From: an uncultured Bacteroidales bacterium
GTDB taxonomy: Bacteria; Bacteroidota; Bacteroidia; Bacteroidales; Muribaculaceae
DNA: 32,714 bases
Direction of reading: 5' to 3'
NCBI GenBank assembly: GCA_947175535.1
Contig: CAMWNF010000015.1
Location: 1-32,714, forward strand
The translations under genes were made by a program, and so were the position numbers. The notes beneath the pieces are model-generated. The model saw only the letters and a program-made list of their open reading frames with translations, was not told where the DNA came from and did no database searches. Shown here piece by piece: positions 8,479 through 17,267 of this stretch. The stretch's first letter is position 1; each line of letters begins with the position of its first letter.

Positions 8479-9051
8479 ATGAAGATATACAACATAATTT
8501 CATCCGCGATTGCCGTTGTCATAGCGATATGCATGTCGTCGTGCAATGACGGTAAGACCTATGCCGAACTTCTCGAAAGCGAAGACCACTATGTCAATAA
8601 TTTTCTTGCTGATAATATCGTATTCAATGATATACCTGCCGACACAGTGTTTGTTTGCGGAAAGGACGCTCCTTATTACCGACTTGACGAAGAAGGCGAG
8701 CTCTACATGCAGGTGATTGACCCCGGCACGCCCGGTAACCGCGTTAAAAACGATGACCTCATCTATTTCCGTTATACCCGCTACAACCTCGCATTTTATA
8801 AAGACGGCGAATTCCAGTATGGCGGCGGGAATGAAGATGATATGAGTTTGCGAAACACATCGTTCCGCTATAACAATTACTCATTGGAGAGTTCGTTGCA
8901 GTGGGGTTCGGGGATTCAGCGTCCGCTTGCATTTCTCCCTGTCGATTGTCAGGTGAACATCGTCGTGAAATCGCAGTACGGTTTCACATCAGAAATGGCT
9001 GAGGTAGTGCCATATCTTTTCAAAATACGATATTACCGCCCGCAGATTTAA
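8479..9051 (+). CDS. DUF4827 lipoprotein
   Basis: 190 aa. A signal peptide ends in the lipobox MSSC, with lipidated Cys22. The mature part (about 24-188) resembles the Bacteroidetes DUF4827 family, which has an FKBP-like fold: 'YYRLDEEGELYMQVIDPG', 'RVKNDDLIYFRYTRYNL', then an aromatic/Gly-rich strand 'FQYGGGNEDDMS' and a final 'VPYLFKIRYYRP'. Peptidyl-prolyl isomerase activity should not be assumed. It lies between nrnA and the phosphohexomutase gene with small gaps. Confidence 0.88.
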   Translation: MKIYNIISSAIAVVIAICMSSCNDGKTYAELLESEDHYVNNFLADNIVFNDIPADTVFVCGKDAPYYRLDEEGELYMQVIDPGTPGNRVKNDDLIYFRYTRYNLAFYKDGEFQYGGGNEDDMSLRNTSFRYNNYSLESSLQWGSGIQRPLAFLPVDCQVNIVVKSQYGFTSEMAEVVPYLFKIRYYRPQI

Positions 9052-9093
9052 GGCTAAACATCCAACCATCATAAAAGTCATCACATAAGAATT

Positions 9094-10482
9094 ATGACAC
9101 TGATTAAATCGATTTCCGGTATACGTGGAACCATAGGTTCCCATCCTGGAGAGGCTCTTACGCCCATCGATATTGTGAAGTTTACAGCAGCGTTCGCTGC
9201 ATTCATAGAGAAAACCACAACCCGTAAAAACCGTCTGATGGTCGTCGGTCGCGATGCCCGTATTTCCGGCGGTATGGTATGCGACATAGTAGTGGGAACT
9301 CTAATGGCAATGGGTTTTGACGTTGTCAATATCGGATTGGCTTCTACCCCGACAACCGAAATGGCTGTAATCGGAGAGGAAGCATGCGGAGGTCTTATAC
9401 TTACTGCATCCCACAATCCCGCTCAGTGGAACGCTCTGAAAATGCTCAATGAGCACGGTGAGTTCCTCAATGCCGAAGAAGGCGCGCAGGTGCTTGCGAT
9501 AGCGGAAAGCCGCTCCTATACATTCGCTCCAGTCGATAAACTCGGACGTGAATTCATCAACACGACTTATAACCGCCGTCATATCGAACAGGTGCTCGCG
9601 CTCGACCTTGTCGACGTTGAAGCTATCCGCAAAGCCAACTTCAAGGTTGCTGTCGATGCTGTCAACTCAGTAGGTGGCGTCGTAATTCCTGAATTACTTA
9701 TAGCGCTTGGCGTTACCAATATTATCGAACTTAACTGTGTGCCGACCGGTCGTTTTGCCCATCTGCCCGAGCCAATTCCTGAAAATCTGACTGATATTTC
9801 TCGTCTTGTGCGTGATTCAGACGCAGATTTAGGCTTTGTTGTCGACCCCGATGTCGACCGTCTTGCGATAATAATGGAGGACGGACGTATGTTCGGCGAA
9901 GAAAACACACTCGTTTCAGTTGCAGATTATGTGCTTTCTCACACCCCCGGTCCGACTGTGAGCAACTTGAGTTCGAGCCGTGCACTACATGATATAACAC
10001 TCGAACACGGTTGCACATATACGGCTTCTGCTGTCGGCGAAGTCAATGTCACCACAGAAATGAAGCGCACAGGTGCGGTCATCGGCGGTGAAGGCAACGG
10101 CGGTGTGATTTATCCTCCGCTTCATTATGGTCGTGATGCTCTCGTTGGCGTGGCATTGTTCCTCACCATGCTTGCCAAGTCAGACCGCAAGGTGAGTGAG
10201 CTCCGTCGCAAATATCCTTATTATTCAATCTACAAGACTAAGGTCGAACTGTCACCATCGCTCAATGTCGATGCACTCATGGAGACGGTCAAAGAACGTT
10301 TCAAAGACGAAAAAATCACCGATATCGACGGAGTCAAGATTGATTTTGCGGATTCGTGGGTACACCTCCGTAAATCAAATACCGAACCGATTATCCGCGT
10401 CTACGCAGAAGCGCACACTGACTTTGAAGCGAAGAAACTCGGAGACTCAGTCAAGAATATTATTCTCGAAATGGTTAAATAA
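9094..10482 (+). CDS. glmM: Phosphoglucosamine mutase (GlmM-type phosphohexomutase)
   Basis: 462 aa. The alpha-D-phosphohexomutase family interconverts glucosamine-6-P and glucosamine-1-P (peptidoglycan and lipopolysaccharide precursors). The phospho-serine loop LTASHNPAQWNALK contains Ser106, the metal-binding loop 'VVDPDVDRLAI' is around 249-259, the sugar loop 'GGEGNGGVIY' around 331-340, and the phosphate loop 'RKSNTEPIIRVY' near the C-terminus. The order and the 'GxGNGGV' sugar loop favour GlmM over phosphomannomutase, but specificity cannot be settled by sequence alone. Confidence 0.88.
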   Translation: MTLIKSISGIRGTIGSHPGEALTPIDIVKFTAAFAAFIEKTTTRKNRLMVVGRDARISGGMVCDIVVGTLMAMGFDVVNIGLASTPTTEMAVIGEEACGGLILTASHNPAQWNALKMLNEHGEFLNAEEGAQVLAIAESRSYTFAPVDKLGREFINTTYNRRHIEQVLALDLVDVEAIRKANFKVAVDAVNSVGGVVIPELLIALGVTNIIELNCVPTGRFAHLPEPIPENLTDISRLVRDSDADLGFVVDPDVDRLAIIMEDGRMFGEENTLVSVADYVLSHTPGPTVSNLSSSRALHDITLEHGCTYTASAVGEVNVTTEMKRTGAVIGGEGNGGVIYPPLHYGRDALVGVALFLTMLAKSDRKVSELRRKYPYYSIYKTKVELSPSLNVDALMETVKERFKDEKITDIDGVKIDFADSWVHLRKSNTEPIIRVYAEAHTDFEAKKLGDSVKNIILEMVK

Positions 10483-10516
10483 TAATCGTTTCCCAGCGAA
10501 GAAACTTATCAATCAA

Positions 10517-10550
10517 AATGATGGCACTCCATTGCGGGGTGCCATCCATT
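10517..10550. terminator. Strong hairpin in the glmM-M13 intergenic gap
   Basis: GATGGCACTCC pairs with GGGGTGCCATC around a 5-base loop (ATTGC; 11 pairs, one U.G), at 10520-10546. An outer AATG/CATT extension with one bulged C is also possible. No T-run follows; the sequence after it is CATTCAATT. It could end glmM transcription, or act as an RNA structure in the leader of the M13 peptidase gene, 22 bases before its ATG. Confidence 0.5.
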
Positions 10551-10571
10551 CAATTAAATCATTATATAATA

Positions 10572-12611
10572 ATGAAAGCAAAATATCTTTTTATCGGTGT
10601 CCTTGCAGCTGTTGCCTTTACAGCCAGCGCGGAGGAACATCTCAAAAGCCTCAACCCGGCTTACTTCGACCCAGCCACACCCGCATCGGAAGATTTCTAT
10701 CTTCATGTCAACAAAGGCTGGATGGAAGCTAACCCCCTGACAGCCGAACATGCACGTTACGGTCAGTTTAACATCCTCAACGATTCGAGTGAAAACCGTG
10801 TCCGTGACATCGTGACAAATCTTGCCGCTTCCAATCCTCAGCCCGGAACAGTCGCATTCATGGTTTCGACCATCTATAATCAGGCACTCGACTCTGTACG
10901 CCGCAACCGCGAAGGTGCGAAACCCATTCTTGCCGACCTGAAGAAAATTGAAACCACTCCTCACGACGGCATGTATGACCTGCTGCTGTGGATGCATAAG
11001 AACTACAGTAACCCCTTCTTCAGCGCCGGTCCTTCGCCCGATCTCGCCAACAGCAATGAATACGCCATGTATCTCGGCGGTGCCGGTCTCGGCATGGGTG
11101 ACCGTGACTACTATCTGCTCAACGACAAGGAGAACAAGAAAGTGCGCGACGCTTATCAGAAACTTATCGTTAAGCAGATGATGAACGCAGGCTACTCTAA
11201 GAAAGACGCAAACCGCATATGCAAGAACGTCATGAAGATAGAGACCGCTATAGCAGATTCGACATGGACACGCGAGGAGAGCCGCAACATCCCGGCAATG
11301 TACAATCCCCGCACTATCGCTCAACTCAAAGAAGCATATCCCGCAACCGACTGGGATACTTACTTTGTCAAGACGATGGATATTGAGACTCCCGAATCTG
11401 TTATCGTGATGACTCCCAACACCGTTAAGCAGGGTATCGACCTGATGGCTTCACTCACCGACCGTGAAATCAAGGACTACTATCTATGGAAATATGTGTC
11501 ACAGGCTGCTGGCAAGCTCAGTGATGATTTCACTGACGCAAACTTCGAATTCAGCAAAGTTGTCAGCGGTGTTCAGCAGCAGCGTCCTCGTTGGAAACGT
11601 GCGCTCGGTGCTACAGAAGGTGCGCTTGGCGAAGCAATCGGTCAGCTTTATGTTGAAAAATATTTCCCCGAATCTTCGAAGGAATATATGCTTGGTCTCG
11701 TCGAAAATCTCCGTCGTGCTCTCGGCAAGCACATCATCAATCTCGAATGGATGAGCGACGACACCAAACTCAACGCTATCAAGAAACTCAATGCCTTCAC
11801 TGTAAAAATCGGCTATCCCGACAAATGGGAAGATTATTCGACTATGGTAATTGACCCCGAACTGTCTTATTACGAAAACATGCACAACGTCAGCATGTGG
11901 CATCAGGCTAAGGAACTCGCCAAATGGGGTAAGCCTGTCGACAAAACAGAATGGGGCATGACACCTCAGACAATCAACGCCTACTACAACCCGATGGCAA
12001 ACGAAATCGTGTTCCCCGCAGGTATTCTTCAGGCTCCGTTCTTTGACCCCGAAGCAAGCGACGCTGAAAATTACGGCGGTATCGGCGTAGTTATCGGTCA
12101 CGAAATGACTCACGGGTTCGATGACCAGGGCCGCAACTTCGACGCTGACGGTAACATGATTAATTGGTGGACAGCAGAAGACGCCGAGGCGTTCGCAAAG
12201 ATGACACAAGGTCTTATCGAGCAGTTCAATGCTGTCGAAGTGCTTCCCGGTCTCAACGCCAACGGTCAGTACACACTTGGCGAAAATATCGCTGACCAGG
12301 GAGGTCTCCGCATCGCCATGACCGCATTCCTTGACGCTCAGAAGCAGAAAGGCGTAGACATCACATCAGAAGAAGCCAAGATTGACGGTTATAATCCCTT
12401 GCAGGTGTTCTATATGAACTACGCCAACCTCTGGGCTAACAATATCCGTCCCGAAGAAATGCGTTCGCTCACTACAGGCGACGTTCACTCGCTCGGCAAA
12501 AACCGTGTGAATGTAACCCTGCGCAACATCGCTCCCTTCTTCAAGGCGTTCAATATCAAGGATGGTGACAAGATGTTCCGTCCGGAAGCAGAACGCGTCG
12601 TTATCTGGTAA
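10572..12611 (+). CDS. pepO: M13 family zinc metallopeptidase (PepO/neprilysin-like)
   Basis: 679 aa from the ATG at 10572 (MKAKYLFIGV), which gives a clean signal peptide ending around ASAEE (about 18-22). The open frame upstream to 10518 overlaps the intergenic hairpin. The zinc site HEMTH is at 510-514 (H510, E511, H514) followed by GFDDQGRNFD. The third zinc ligand is in GENIADQGG (E571 with D575). The NAYY substrate-binding motif (N469) precedes it, and the C-terminal 'NRVNVTLRN' and 'FRPEAERVVIW' ends are typical of M13. It is expected in the periplasm or at the surface, cleaving oligopeptides. It ends before a clear hairpin at 12635. Confidence 0.95.
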   Translation: MKAKYLFIGVLAAVAFTASAEEHLKSLNPAYFDPATPASEDFYLHVNKGWMEANPLTAEHARYGQFNILNDSSENRVRDIVTNLAASNPQPGTVAFMVSTIYNQALDSVRRNREGAKPILADLKKIETTPHDGMYDLLLWMHKNYSNPFFSAGPSPDLANSNEYAMYLGGAGLGMGDRDYYLLNDKENKKVRDAYQKLIVKQMMNAGYSKKDANRICKNVMKIETAIADSTWTREESRNIPAMYNPRTIAQLKEAYPATDWDTYFVKTMDIETPESVIVMTPNTVKQGIDLMASLTDREIKDYYLWKYVSQAAGKLSDDFTDANFEFSKVVSGVQQQRPRWKRALGATEGALGEAIGQLYVEKYFPESSKEYMLGLVENLRRALGKHIINLEWMSDDTKLNAIKKLNAFTVKIGYPDKWEDYSTMVIDPELSYYENMHNVSMWHQAKELAKWGKPVDKTEWGMTPQTINAYYNPMANEIVFPAGILQAPFFDPEASDAENYGGIGVVIGHEMTHGFDDQGRNFDADGNMINWWTAEDAEAFAKMTQGLIEQFNAVEVLPGLNANGQYTLGENIADQGGLRIAMTAFLDAQKQKGVDITSEEAKIDGYNPLQVFYMNYANLWANNIRPEEMRSLTTGDVHSLGKNRVNVTLRNIAPFFKAFNIKDGDKMFRPEAERVVIW

Positions 12612-12634
12612 AACTCTTTCGCCAATAATGCGGC

Positions 12635-12669
12635 AAAATCGGTTGTGCAAAAAATGCACAGCCGATTTT
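12635..12669. terminator. Hairpin terminator after the M13 peptidase gene
   Basis: AAAATCGGTTGTGCA pairs with TGCACAGCCGATTTT around a 5-base A loop (15 pairs, one G.U). Its downstream arm ends in TTTT and TG TTATATAA follows. It lies 24 bases after the M13 stop. This is a good candidate transcript end, and the A-rich upstream arm allows termination on the other strand too. Confidence 0.75.
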
Positions 12670-12706
12670 GTTATATAATAAGGTGTGATTTCAAGGAAAA
12701 AAGCGG

Positions 12707-12745
12707 CAACTTGCAAAAAAGTTGGGATTTTGAACTTAATTGAAC
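12707..12745 (+). promoter_or_regulatory. Inverted repeat and TTGAAC direct repeats upstream of the accessory operon
   Basis: CAACTT (12707-12712) faces AAGTTG (12719-12724), a 6-base inverted repeat. TTGAAC occurs at 12730-12735 and again at 12740-12745, 10 bases apart (about one helical turn). They lie upstream of the presumed promoter of the operon beginning at 12810, where an activator or repressor could bind. Short repeats in AT-rich DNA can be chance. Confidence 0.3.
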
Positions 12746-12778
12746 CAAGAAATTTTTTTATCACCAAAAGTTTTTGTA

Positions 12779-12786
12779 TACTTTTG
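12779..12786 (+). promoter_or_regulatory. -7 promoter element for the accessory operon
   Basis: TACTTTTG matches TAnnTTTG. The upstream -33 region is only a T-run (12753-12759). It sits 24 bases before the GTG at 12810, so it lies inside the longer open frame that starts at a TTG at 12774. This supports the GTG as the real start. Confidence 0.6.
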
Positions 12787-12809
12787 TGGCAAATCATAAA
12801 TTTAATTCT

Positions 12810-13727
12810 GTGAAGCCTTTTTTAGTTTTATCATTTGTATTTTGCTATTCAGCCTTTTTAGCCGGATGTTCTCAGGGTACCGTCGAGCCTGACGGACCTG
12901 ATGAACCAATGCCTAAACCTCCGGTAGTGCAACCTAAAGAAATTAAAATCAATCCCTCTGTCAGCGAATCGCGTGCCACCGATTACGGCTTTGAAACGGG
13001 TGATTGCATAGGTCTGTTCGTAGTGAATTATTCTGGAACAACACCCGGCAGCCTTGTTACGGCAGGTAATCATGTCGACAATATGCGTTTCACATATTCA
13101 GGAGAATGGACGCCGGATAAGCCTGTTTATTGGGAAGATAATACCACCAATGCCGACTTCTATCTTTATTATCCTTACGCTAACGTGCAGTCTGTAACTG
13201 CTTATCCCTTTGCGGTTAAAGCTAACCAGTCAACCGAAGCCGCTTATAAAGCATCGGATATGATGGTCGGCAAGTCAGTTAATGTGTCGCCGACCGAAAC
13301 CGCTGTCGTTATTCCCGCCAGTCATGTAATGAGCCGCGCGATTATCACTCTTGAAGCCGGTAACGGTTTCACAAAGGAATCATTGGCTAAATCTGCAATT
13401 TCAGTGAAGATAAACGGCGTGAAGTGTAATTCGACAGTCAATCTGTCAACAGGAGCGGTTACACCTACCGGAGAAGCTACGTCAGTGCTGCCTCTGTTTG
13501 CCGATGATTCTTATAAGGCTCTTATTGTGCCGCAAACTGTTGCGGATGGAAATCTAATTACAGTGACTGTTGACGGAGTCGACTTCAATCTTAATAAGAG
13601 TTTCACATTTGAGAGCGCGAAGAGTCATAAATTTACAATTGTGTTAAGCAAGACGTCGAGTGGAGTCAACGTCACCATAACACCTTGGTATGATGATGGC
13701 GTCGATTATGGCGGTACAGCCGAATAA
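12810..13727 (+). CDS. Fimbrillin family lipoprotein (Mfa-like)
   Basis: 305 aa from a GTG. No ATG precedes the lipobox; the frame is open from a TTG at 12774, but the -7 promoter lies there. The signal peptide ends FLAGC (Cys20) and a Pro-rich linker follows. The rest shows the fimbrillin pattern: 'SRATDYGFETGDCIGLFVVN', 'YWEDNTTNADFYLYYPY', a 'KASDMMVG' segment, 'IPASHVMSRAIITLE', 'ALIVPQTV' and a final 'ITPW'. It is a close relative of the N-terminus of the next protein and of the fimbrillin at 17268. It probably ends up on the outer membrane as a pilin-like or anchored subunit. First gene of an eight-gene operon. Confidence 0.85.
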   Translation: MKPFLVLSFVFCYSAFLAGCSQGTVEPDGPDEPMPKPPVVQPKEIKINPSVSESRATDYGFETGDCIGLFVVNYSGTTPGSLVTAGNHVDNMRFTYSGEWTPDKPVYWEDNTTNADFYLYYPYANVQSVTAYPFAVKANQSTEAAYKASDMMVGKSVNVSPTETAVVIPASHVMSRAIITLEAGNGFTKESLAKSAISVKINGVKCNSTVNLSTGAVTPTGEATSVLPLFADDSYKALIVPQTVADGNLITVTVDGVDFNLNKSFTFESAKSHKFTIVLSKTSSGVNVTITPWYDDGVDYGGTAE

Positions 13728-13767
13728 TATCAGTCTTTAAACCTTTTCACCATATATAATAATCAAT

Positions 13768-16700
13768 ATGAAATATTTCGTTTCGGTCGCTATCCTTTCA
13801 TCGCTATTGTTTTCCTCGTGTTCGGAGGAGGCTTTCGACGCCCCCGTTCAGGAGCCCGATGCTTCGGATGTGATTAATATTGAGGGACAGATTGTTCAGG
13901 AAGCTGTCACGCGAGCAAATGACGACGGTTTTGCCGACGGCGATAAAATCGGCATATATATCGTCGATTATGAGGGTACTCAGCCGGGGACACTTAAGAA
14001 TCAGGGAAACCGCGCTGACAACGTGCACCACACGTTTGATGAAACGACTTCTCGCTGGACACCCGCTTATAATATCTATTGGAAAGACAGGCATACACGG
14101 ATAGATGTTTTCGGTTATTATCCTATCGGCTCGCCTTCTGATGTAAACAACTATAAATTCACGGTTCTGACTAATCAGGCGCGAACTTATGACGACGGCA
14201 CGATGGGCGATTATGAGGCTTCGGACTTCTTATGGGGTAAGGTTGCAGGTGTCGAACCGACGCCGAATGCCATCAGAATTCCTTTTGCACACCGAATGGC
14301 TAATGCGCGAGTTACCCTCGTCGAAGGCTCGGGTTTCGACCCCGGAGAATGGAATGAGCTTGAAAAACAGGTATTGGTTACCAACACAATTCAAAATGCA
14401 GTTATCGACCTCGCTACAGGCTCTGTTACACCTGAAGGCGATGTCAGTACCAATTCTATTATCCCGACGAAGCGCGGAGATGAATGGCGAGCAATCGTTG
14501 TGCCGCAGACCGTCCCGTCGGGAACGACCATGTTCAATATCACTCTTGACGGCGTGTCCTACAAATTTTCAAAGAATGAAGAATGTAGCTATGTGTCCGG
14601 CAAGATGAACAATTTCTGCATCAAGATTGACCAGAAAGTGCAGAAAGGTGATTATACTTTGACTCTTATAAGTGAAAGCATTACGCCTTGGGAAAATGAC
14701 CTCGTAAGTCATGATGCTGTGTCTAAGGAATATATTGTCGTTAATTCCACTCCCGGAACACTCAAAGATGCCATTACCGCAGCCGGCAAAGACTATAAAA
14801 GTTTGAAAAATCTCAAAGTCACCGGCGAGATAGATGTACGAGATTTCTATTTTATGCGAGATGAGATGACACATTTGCAGGCCCTCAATCTGAAGGAGGT
14901 GAAAGTAAAAGCATACACTGATAATATTTATTTTCGTTATGAAGGTAAAGAAGACGAGATTCCCGTTGCGGCTTTTTTAGACAAACGCACTTTAACACGT
15001 TTCGTTTTTCCGGATAAACTACGGTCAATCGCATGCAGGGCGTTCGAAAACAGCAATATTTCTGGTTCGTTGGTTATACCTGAAGGCGTTATAGACATCC
15101 AATGGGCGGCATTTAAGAACTGTACTTCTCTAACCGGAACACTATCTCTTCCATCGACGCTAAAATATATTGCAAATTATAGTGATTTGGAAAGTTTTGA
15201 TGAGGAATTAGTTGGAAATGGAGAGACTTTTATGAATTGCGGATTCATAAGTGAAATCATCATTCCGGAAGGTGTAAGATACATTGGTTCAGCAGCTTTT
15301 TTAGGTTGCTCCGGAATATATGGTAATCTGGTTTTACCATCATCGCTAAAAACTCTTGGGGATAGGGCATTCAGTGGTTGTAAGAATCTAAACGGTTCAT
15401 TGAAAATCCCTCAAGGTGTATCTGTCCTTAGAACATTAGCTTTCAACGGTTGTGGTTTTAATGGTAACCTTACTCTACACGATGGAATATCTGAAATAGA
15501 AGCACACGCTTTTGGTTATTGTAAATTCAAAGGAGAACTTATACTTCCGAAAAATCTTGAGGTAATCCATGAAGGGGCATTTTATTATAATGACTTTTCG
15601 GGGGACTTAAAATTGCCGGAAACATTAATTTCAATAGGTGCGGGCGCATTTGGTCTTAATGGCAGATTGTCAGGAACTCTTAAGTTCGGCAATAATTTAT
15701 CGTCTATTGGTTCAGATGCTTTTAATAATTGTAGCAGTATTCAGAAACTTATTTTCTCGGAAAATATAGAAACTATCGGACAAAATGCATTTCAGAATTG
15801 TTTCGGAGTAGGAGCAATCATCTGCGAGAGTGAAATGCCACCTTATCTCTTACCCGGCGTGTTTGATGGCGTGGCTAAAGATAATTTTACTCTCGAAGTT
15901 CCGGAAACTGCGGTTGCTCAATATCAGACTGCTCCGGGTTGGAGCGATTTCAAACGCATTGCCGCTCATCATGAACTGGTATGCCGCCCGTCGGTTGCTT
16001 GTGCCCTTAGTACTGAACATAAGCAAACTCTCGTCATCGATGCAGAAGGCGAGTGGGAAGTAGCATCGATTCCTGATTGGTGTGAGCTGTCACAGACTTC
16101 AGGCAACAAGAAAACAGAAATCACTCTGACTATTAAAGCCGGTTCGACGACCGAGTCGCGCGAAGGTGATGTGGTTTTCCAACTAAAAGACAAAGATTAT
16201 ACTCACTCTTGCCATGTTTCTCAATACGGTTACCAATATGGCGAGGACGAGTTCCTTGCTTTGCAGACCGCGACAAAAGGCTCGCGTGGTGGTATTAACA
16301 TCGTTATCATGGGCGACGGTTATGATGCAAAACAGATTGCCGATGGCAGTTATCTCTCTGATATGAAGAAAGAGATGGAGTACTTCTTCGGGATAGAGCC
16401 ATACACGACCTATCGAGACTACTTCAATGTCTATACAGCCTTTCCAATCTCAACCGAGACCGGTGTAGGGACGGTTAATACCATTCGCTACAACAAGTTT
16501 AATACAATTTATGTAGGTGGGGTAGGTTTGAAATGTGATTATGATGAGGTGTTCAGCTATGCACTCGGAGCACCGACTGTTAACAGTTATAATCTCAATC
16601 AGACGCTTATAATTATAGTTCCGAATAGTACTGATTATGGAGGTATAACCCAGATGTGGGAAGACGGTTCGGCAATCGCTTTCTGTCCAAAGAGCGATTA

Positions 16701-17265
16701 TGGTTATCCTCTTGATTCAAGAGGTTTGATACAACATGAAGCAGGAGGTCACGGCTTCGGCAAACTTGCTGATGAATATATCTATCACAACGCCTTTATT
16801 GATTTCTGTGATTGTTCTGACGGCTGCGGTCATGCTGATGCTATAAATATCGGTAAATCATGGGGTTGGTATGATAATATTGAACTGACAGGCAAGATGC
16901 ATGAAGTCGGTTGGAGTCATCTTATATTCGATTCCCGATATAGCGATTTGGTCGATATATATGAAGGTGGATTTATGCATTCCCGCGGTGTTTTCCGCTC
17001 GGAACAAAACAGCTGTATGAACAACAATATACCTTATTTCAGCACTATAAGTCGTGAAAGTATAGTAAAACGTATAAAGCGATACGCTGGAGAAGATTTT
17101 GATTTCGAGGAGTTTGTGTCGCTTGATAAACGCACGGCGGATGTTGTTTCGCGAGCTCAGGATTGGTCTGCCGGCTGTGTGTCGTCGCGCTCTTTGCCTC
17201 CAGTCGTTCATAAAGGCAGTCCGCTTAAGTCAATTAAAAATCGTTCCAAAAAACTGGATAAATAA
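13768..17265 (+). CDS. Lipoprotein: fimbrillin-like + BspA-type LRR + BACON + M64 metallopeptidase
   Basis: 1165 aa. Signal peptide with lipobox FSSC (Cys18). About 35-315 is a fimbrillin-like domain with the same landmarks as its neighbours ('TRANDDGFADGDKIGIYIVD', 'YWKDRHTRIDVFGYYPIG', 'YEASDFLWGK', 'IVVPQTV', 'ITPW'). About 320-380 is the LKVTGEIDVRDFYFMRD lead-in typical of BspA proteins, then tandem roughly 23-residue LRR_5 repeats (about 400-730; 'LVIPEGV', 'AAFKNCTSLTG', 'LILPKNLEVIHEGAF'). About 740-822 resembles a BACON domain. About 825-1120 is an M64 (IgA peptidase-like) catalytic domain: 'INIVIMGDGYDAKQI', then HEAGGHGFGKLADEY (990-1004) and 'FRSEQNSCMNN' near 1076-1086. The zinc motif reads HExxxH, one residue longer than HExxH. 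A surface-exposed protease with an adhesive N-terminus is inferred. Confidence 0.88.
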   Translation: MKYFVSVAILSSLLFSSCSEEAFDAPVQEPDASDVINIEGQIVQEAVTRANDDGFADGDKIGIYIVDYEGTQPGTLKNQGNRADNVHHTFDETTSRWTPAYNIYWKDRHTRIDVFGYYPIGSPSDVNNYKFTVLTNQARTYDDGTMGDYEASDFLWGKVAGVEPTPNAIRIPFAHRMANARVTLVEGSGFDPGEWNELEKQVLVTNTIQNAVIDLATGSVTPEGDVSTNSIIPTKRGDEWRAIVVPQTVPSGTTMFNITLDGVSYKFSKNEECSYVSGKMNNFCIKIDQKVQKGDYTLTLISESITPWENDLVSHDAVSKEYIVVNSTPGTLKDAITAAGKDYKSLKNLKVTGEIDVRDFYFMRDEMTHLQALNLKEVKVKAYTDNIYFRYEGKEDEIPVAAFLDKRTLTRFVFPDKLRSIACRAFENSNISGSLVIPEGVIDIQWAAFKNCTSLTGTLSLPSTLKYIANYSDLESFDEELVGNGETFMNCGFISEIIIPEGVRYIGSAAFLGCSGIYGNLVLPSSLKTLGDRAFSGCKNLNGSLKIPQGVSVLRTLAFNGCGFNGNLTLHDGISEIEAHAFGYCKFKGELILPKNLEVIHEGAFYYNDFSGDLKLPETLISIGAGAFGLNGRLSGTLKFGNNLSSIGSDAFNNCSSIQKLIFSENIETIGQNAFQNCFGVGAIICESEMPPYLLPGVFDGVAKDNFTLEVPETAVAQYQTAPGWSDFKRIAAHHELVCRPSVACALSTEHKQTLVIDAEGEWEVASIPDWCELSQTSGNKKTEITLTIKAGSTTESREGDVVFQLKDKDYTHSCHVSQYGYQYGEDEFLALQTATKGSRGGINIVIMGDGYDAKQIADGSYLSDMKKEMEYFFGIEPYTTYRDYFNVYTAFPISTETGVGTVNTIRYNKFNTIYVGGVGLKCDYDEVFSYALGAPTVNSYNLNQTLIIIVPNSTDYGGITQMWEDGSAIAFCPKSDYGYPLDSRGLIQHEAGGHGFGKLADEYIYHNAFIDFCDCSDGCGHADAINIGKSWGWYDNIELTGKMHEVGWSHLIFDSRYSDLVDIYEGGFMHSRGVFRSEQNSCMNNNIPYFSTISRESIVKRIKRYAGEDFDFEEFVSLDKRTADVVSRAQDWSAGCVSSRSLPPVVHKGSPLKSIKNRSKKLDK

Positions 17266-17267
17266 AT

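Noticed and set aside
10518-10571. Longer start for the M13 peptidase
   Set aside because: It overlaps the intergenic hairpin and spoils the signal peptide; the ATG at 10572 fits better.
10554-12209. Two long minus-strand frames (256 and 236 aa) opposite the M13 peptidase
   Set aside because: Both lie wholly within the strong metallopeptidase gene and have no plausible protein features.
13800-14608. Several small frames on both strands over the M64 gene
   Set aside because: They are short, have no features, and overlap a continuous 1165-residue gene.
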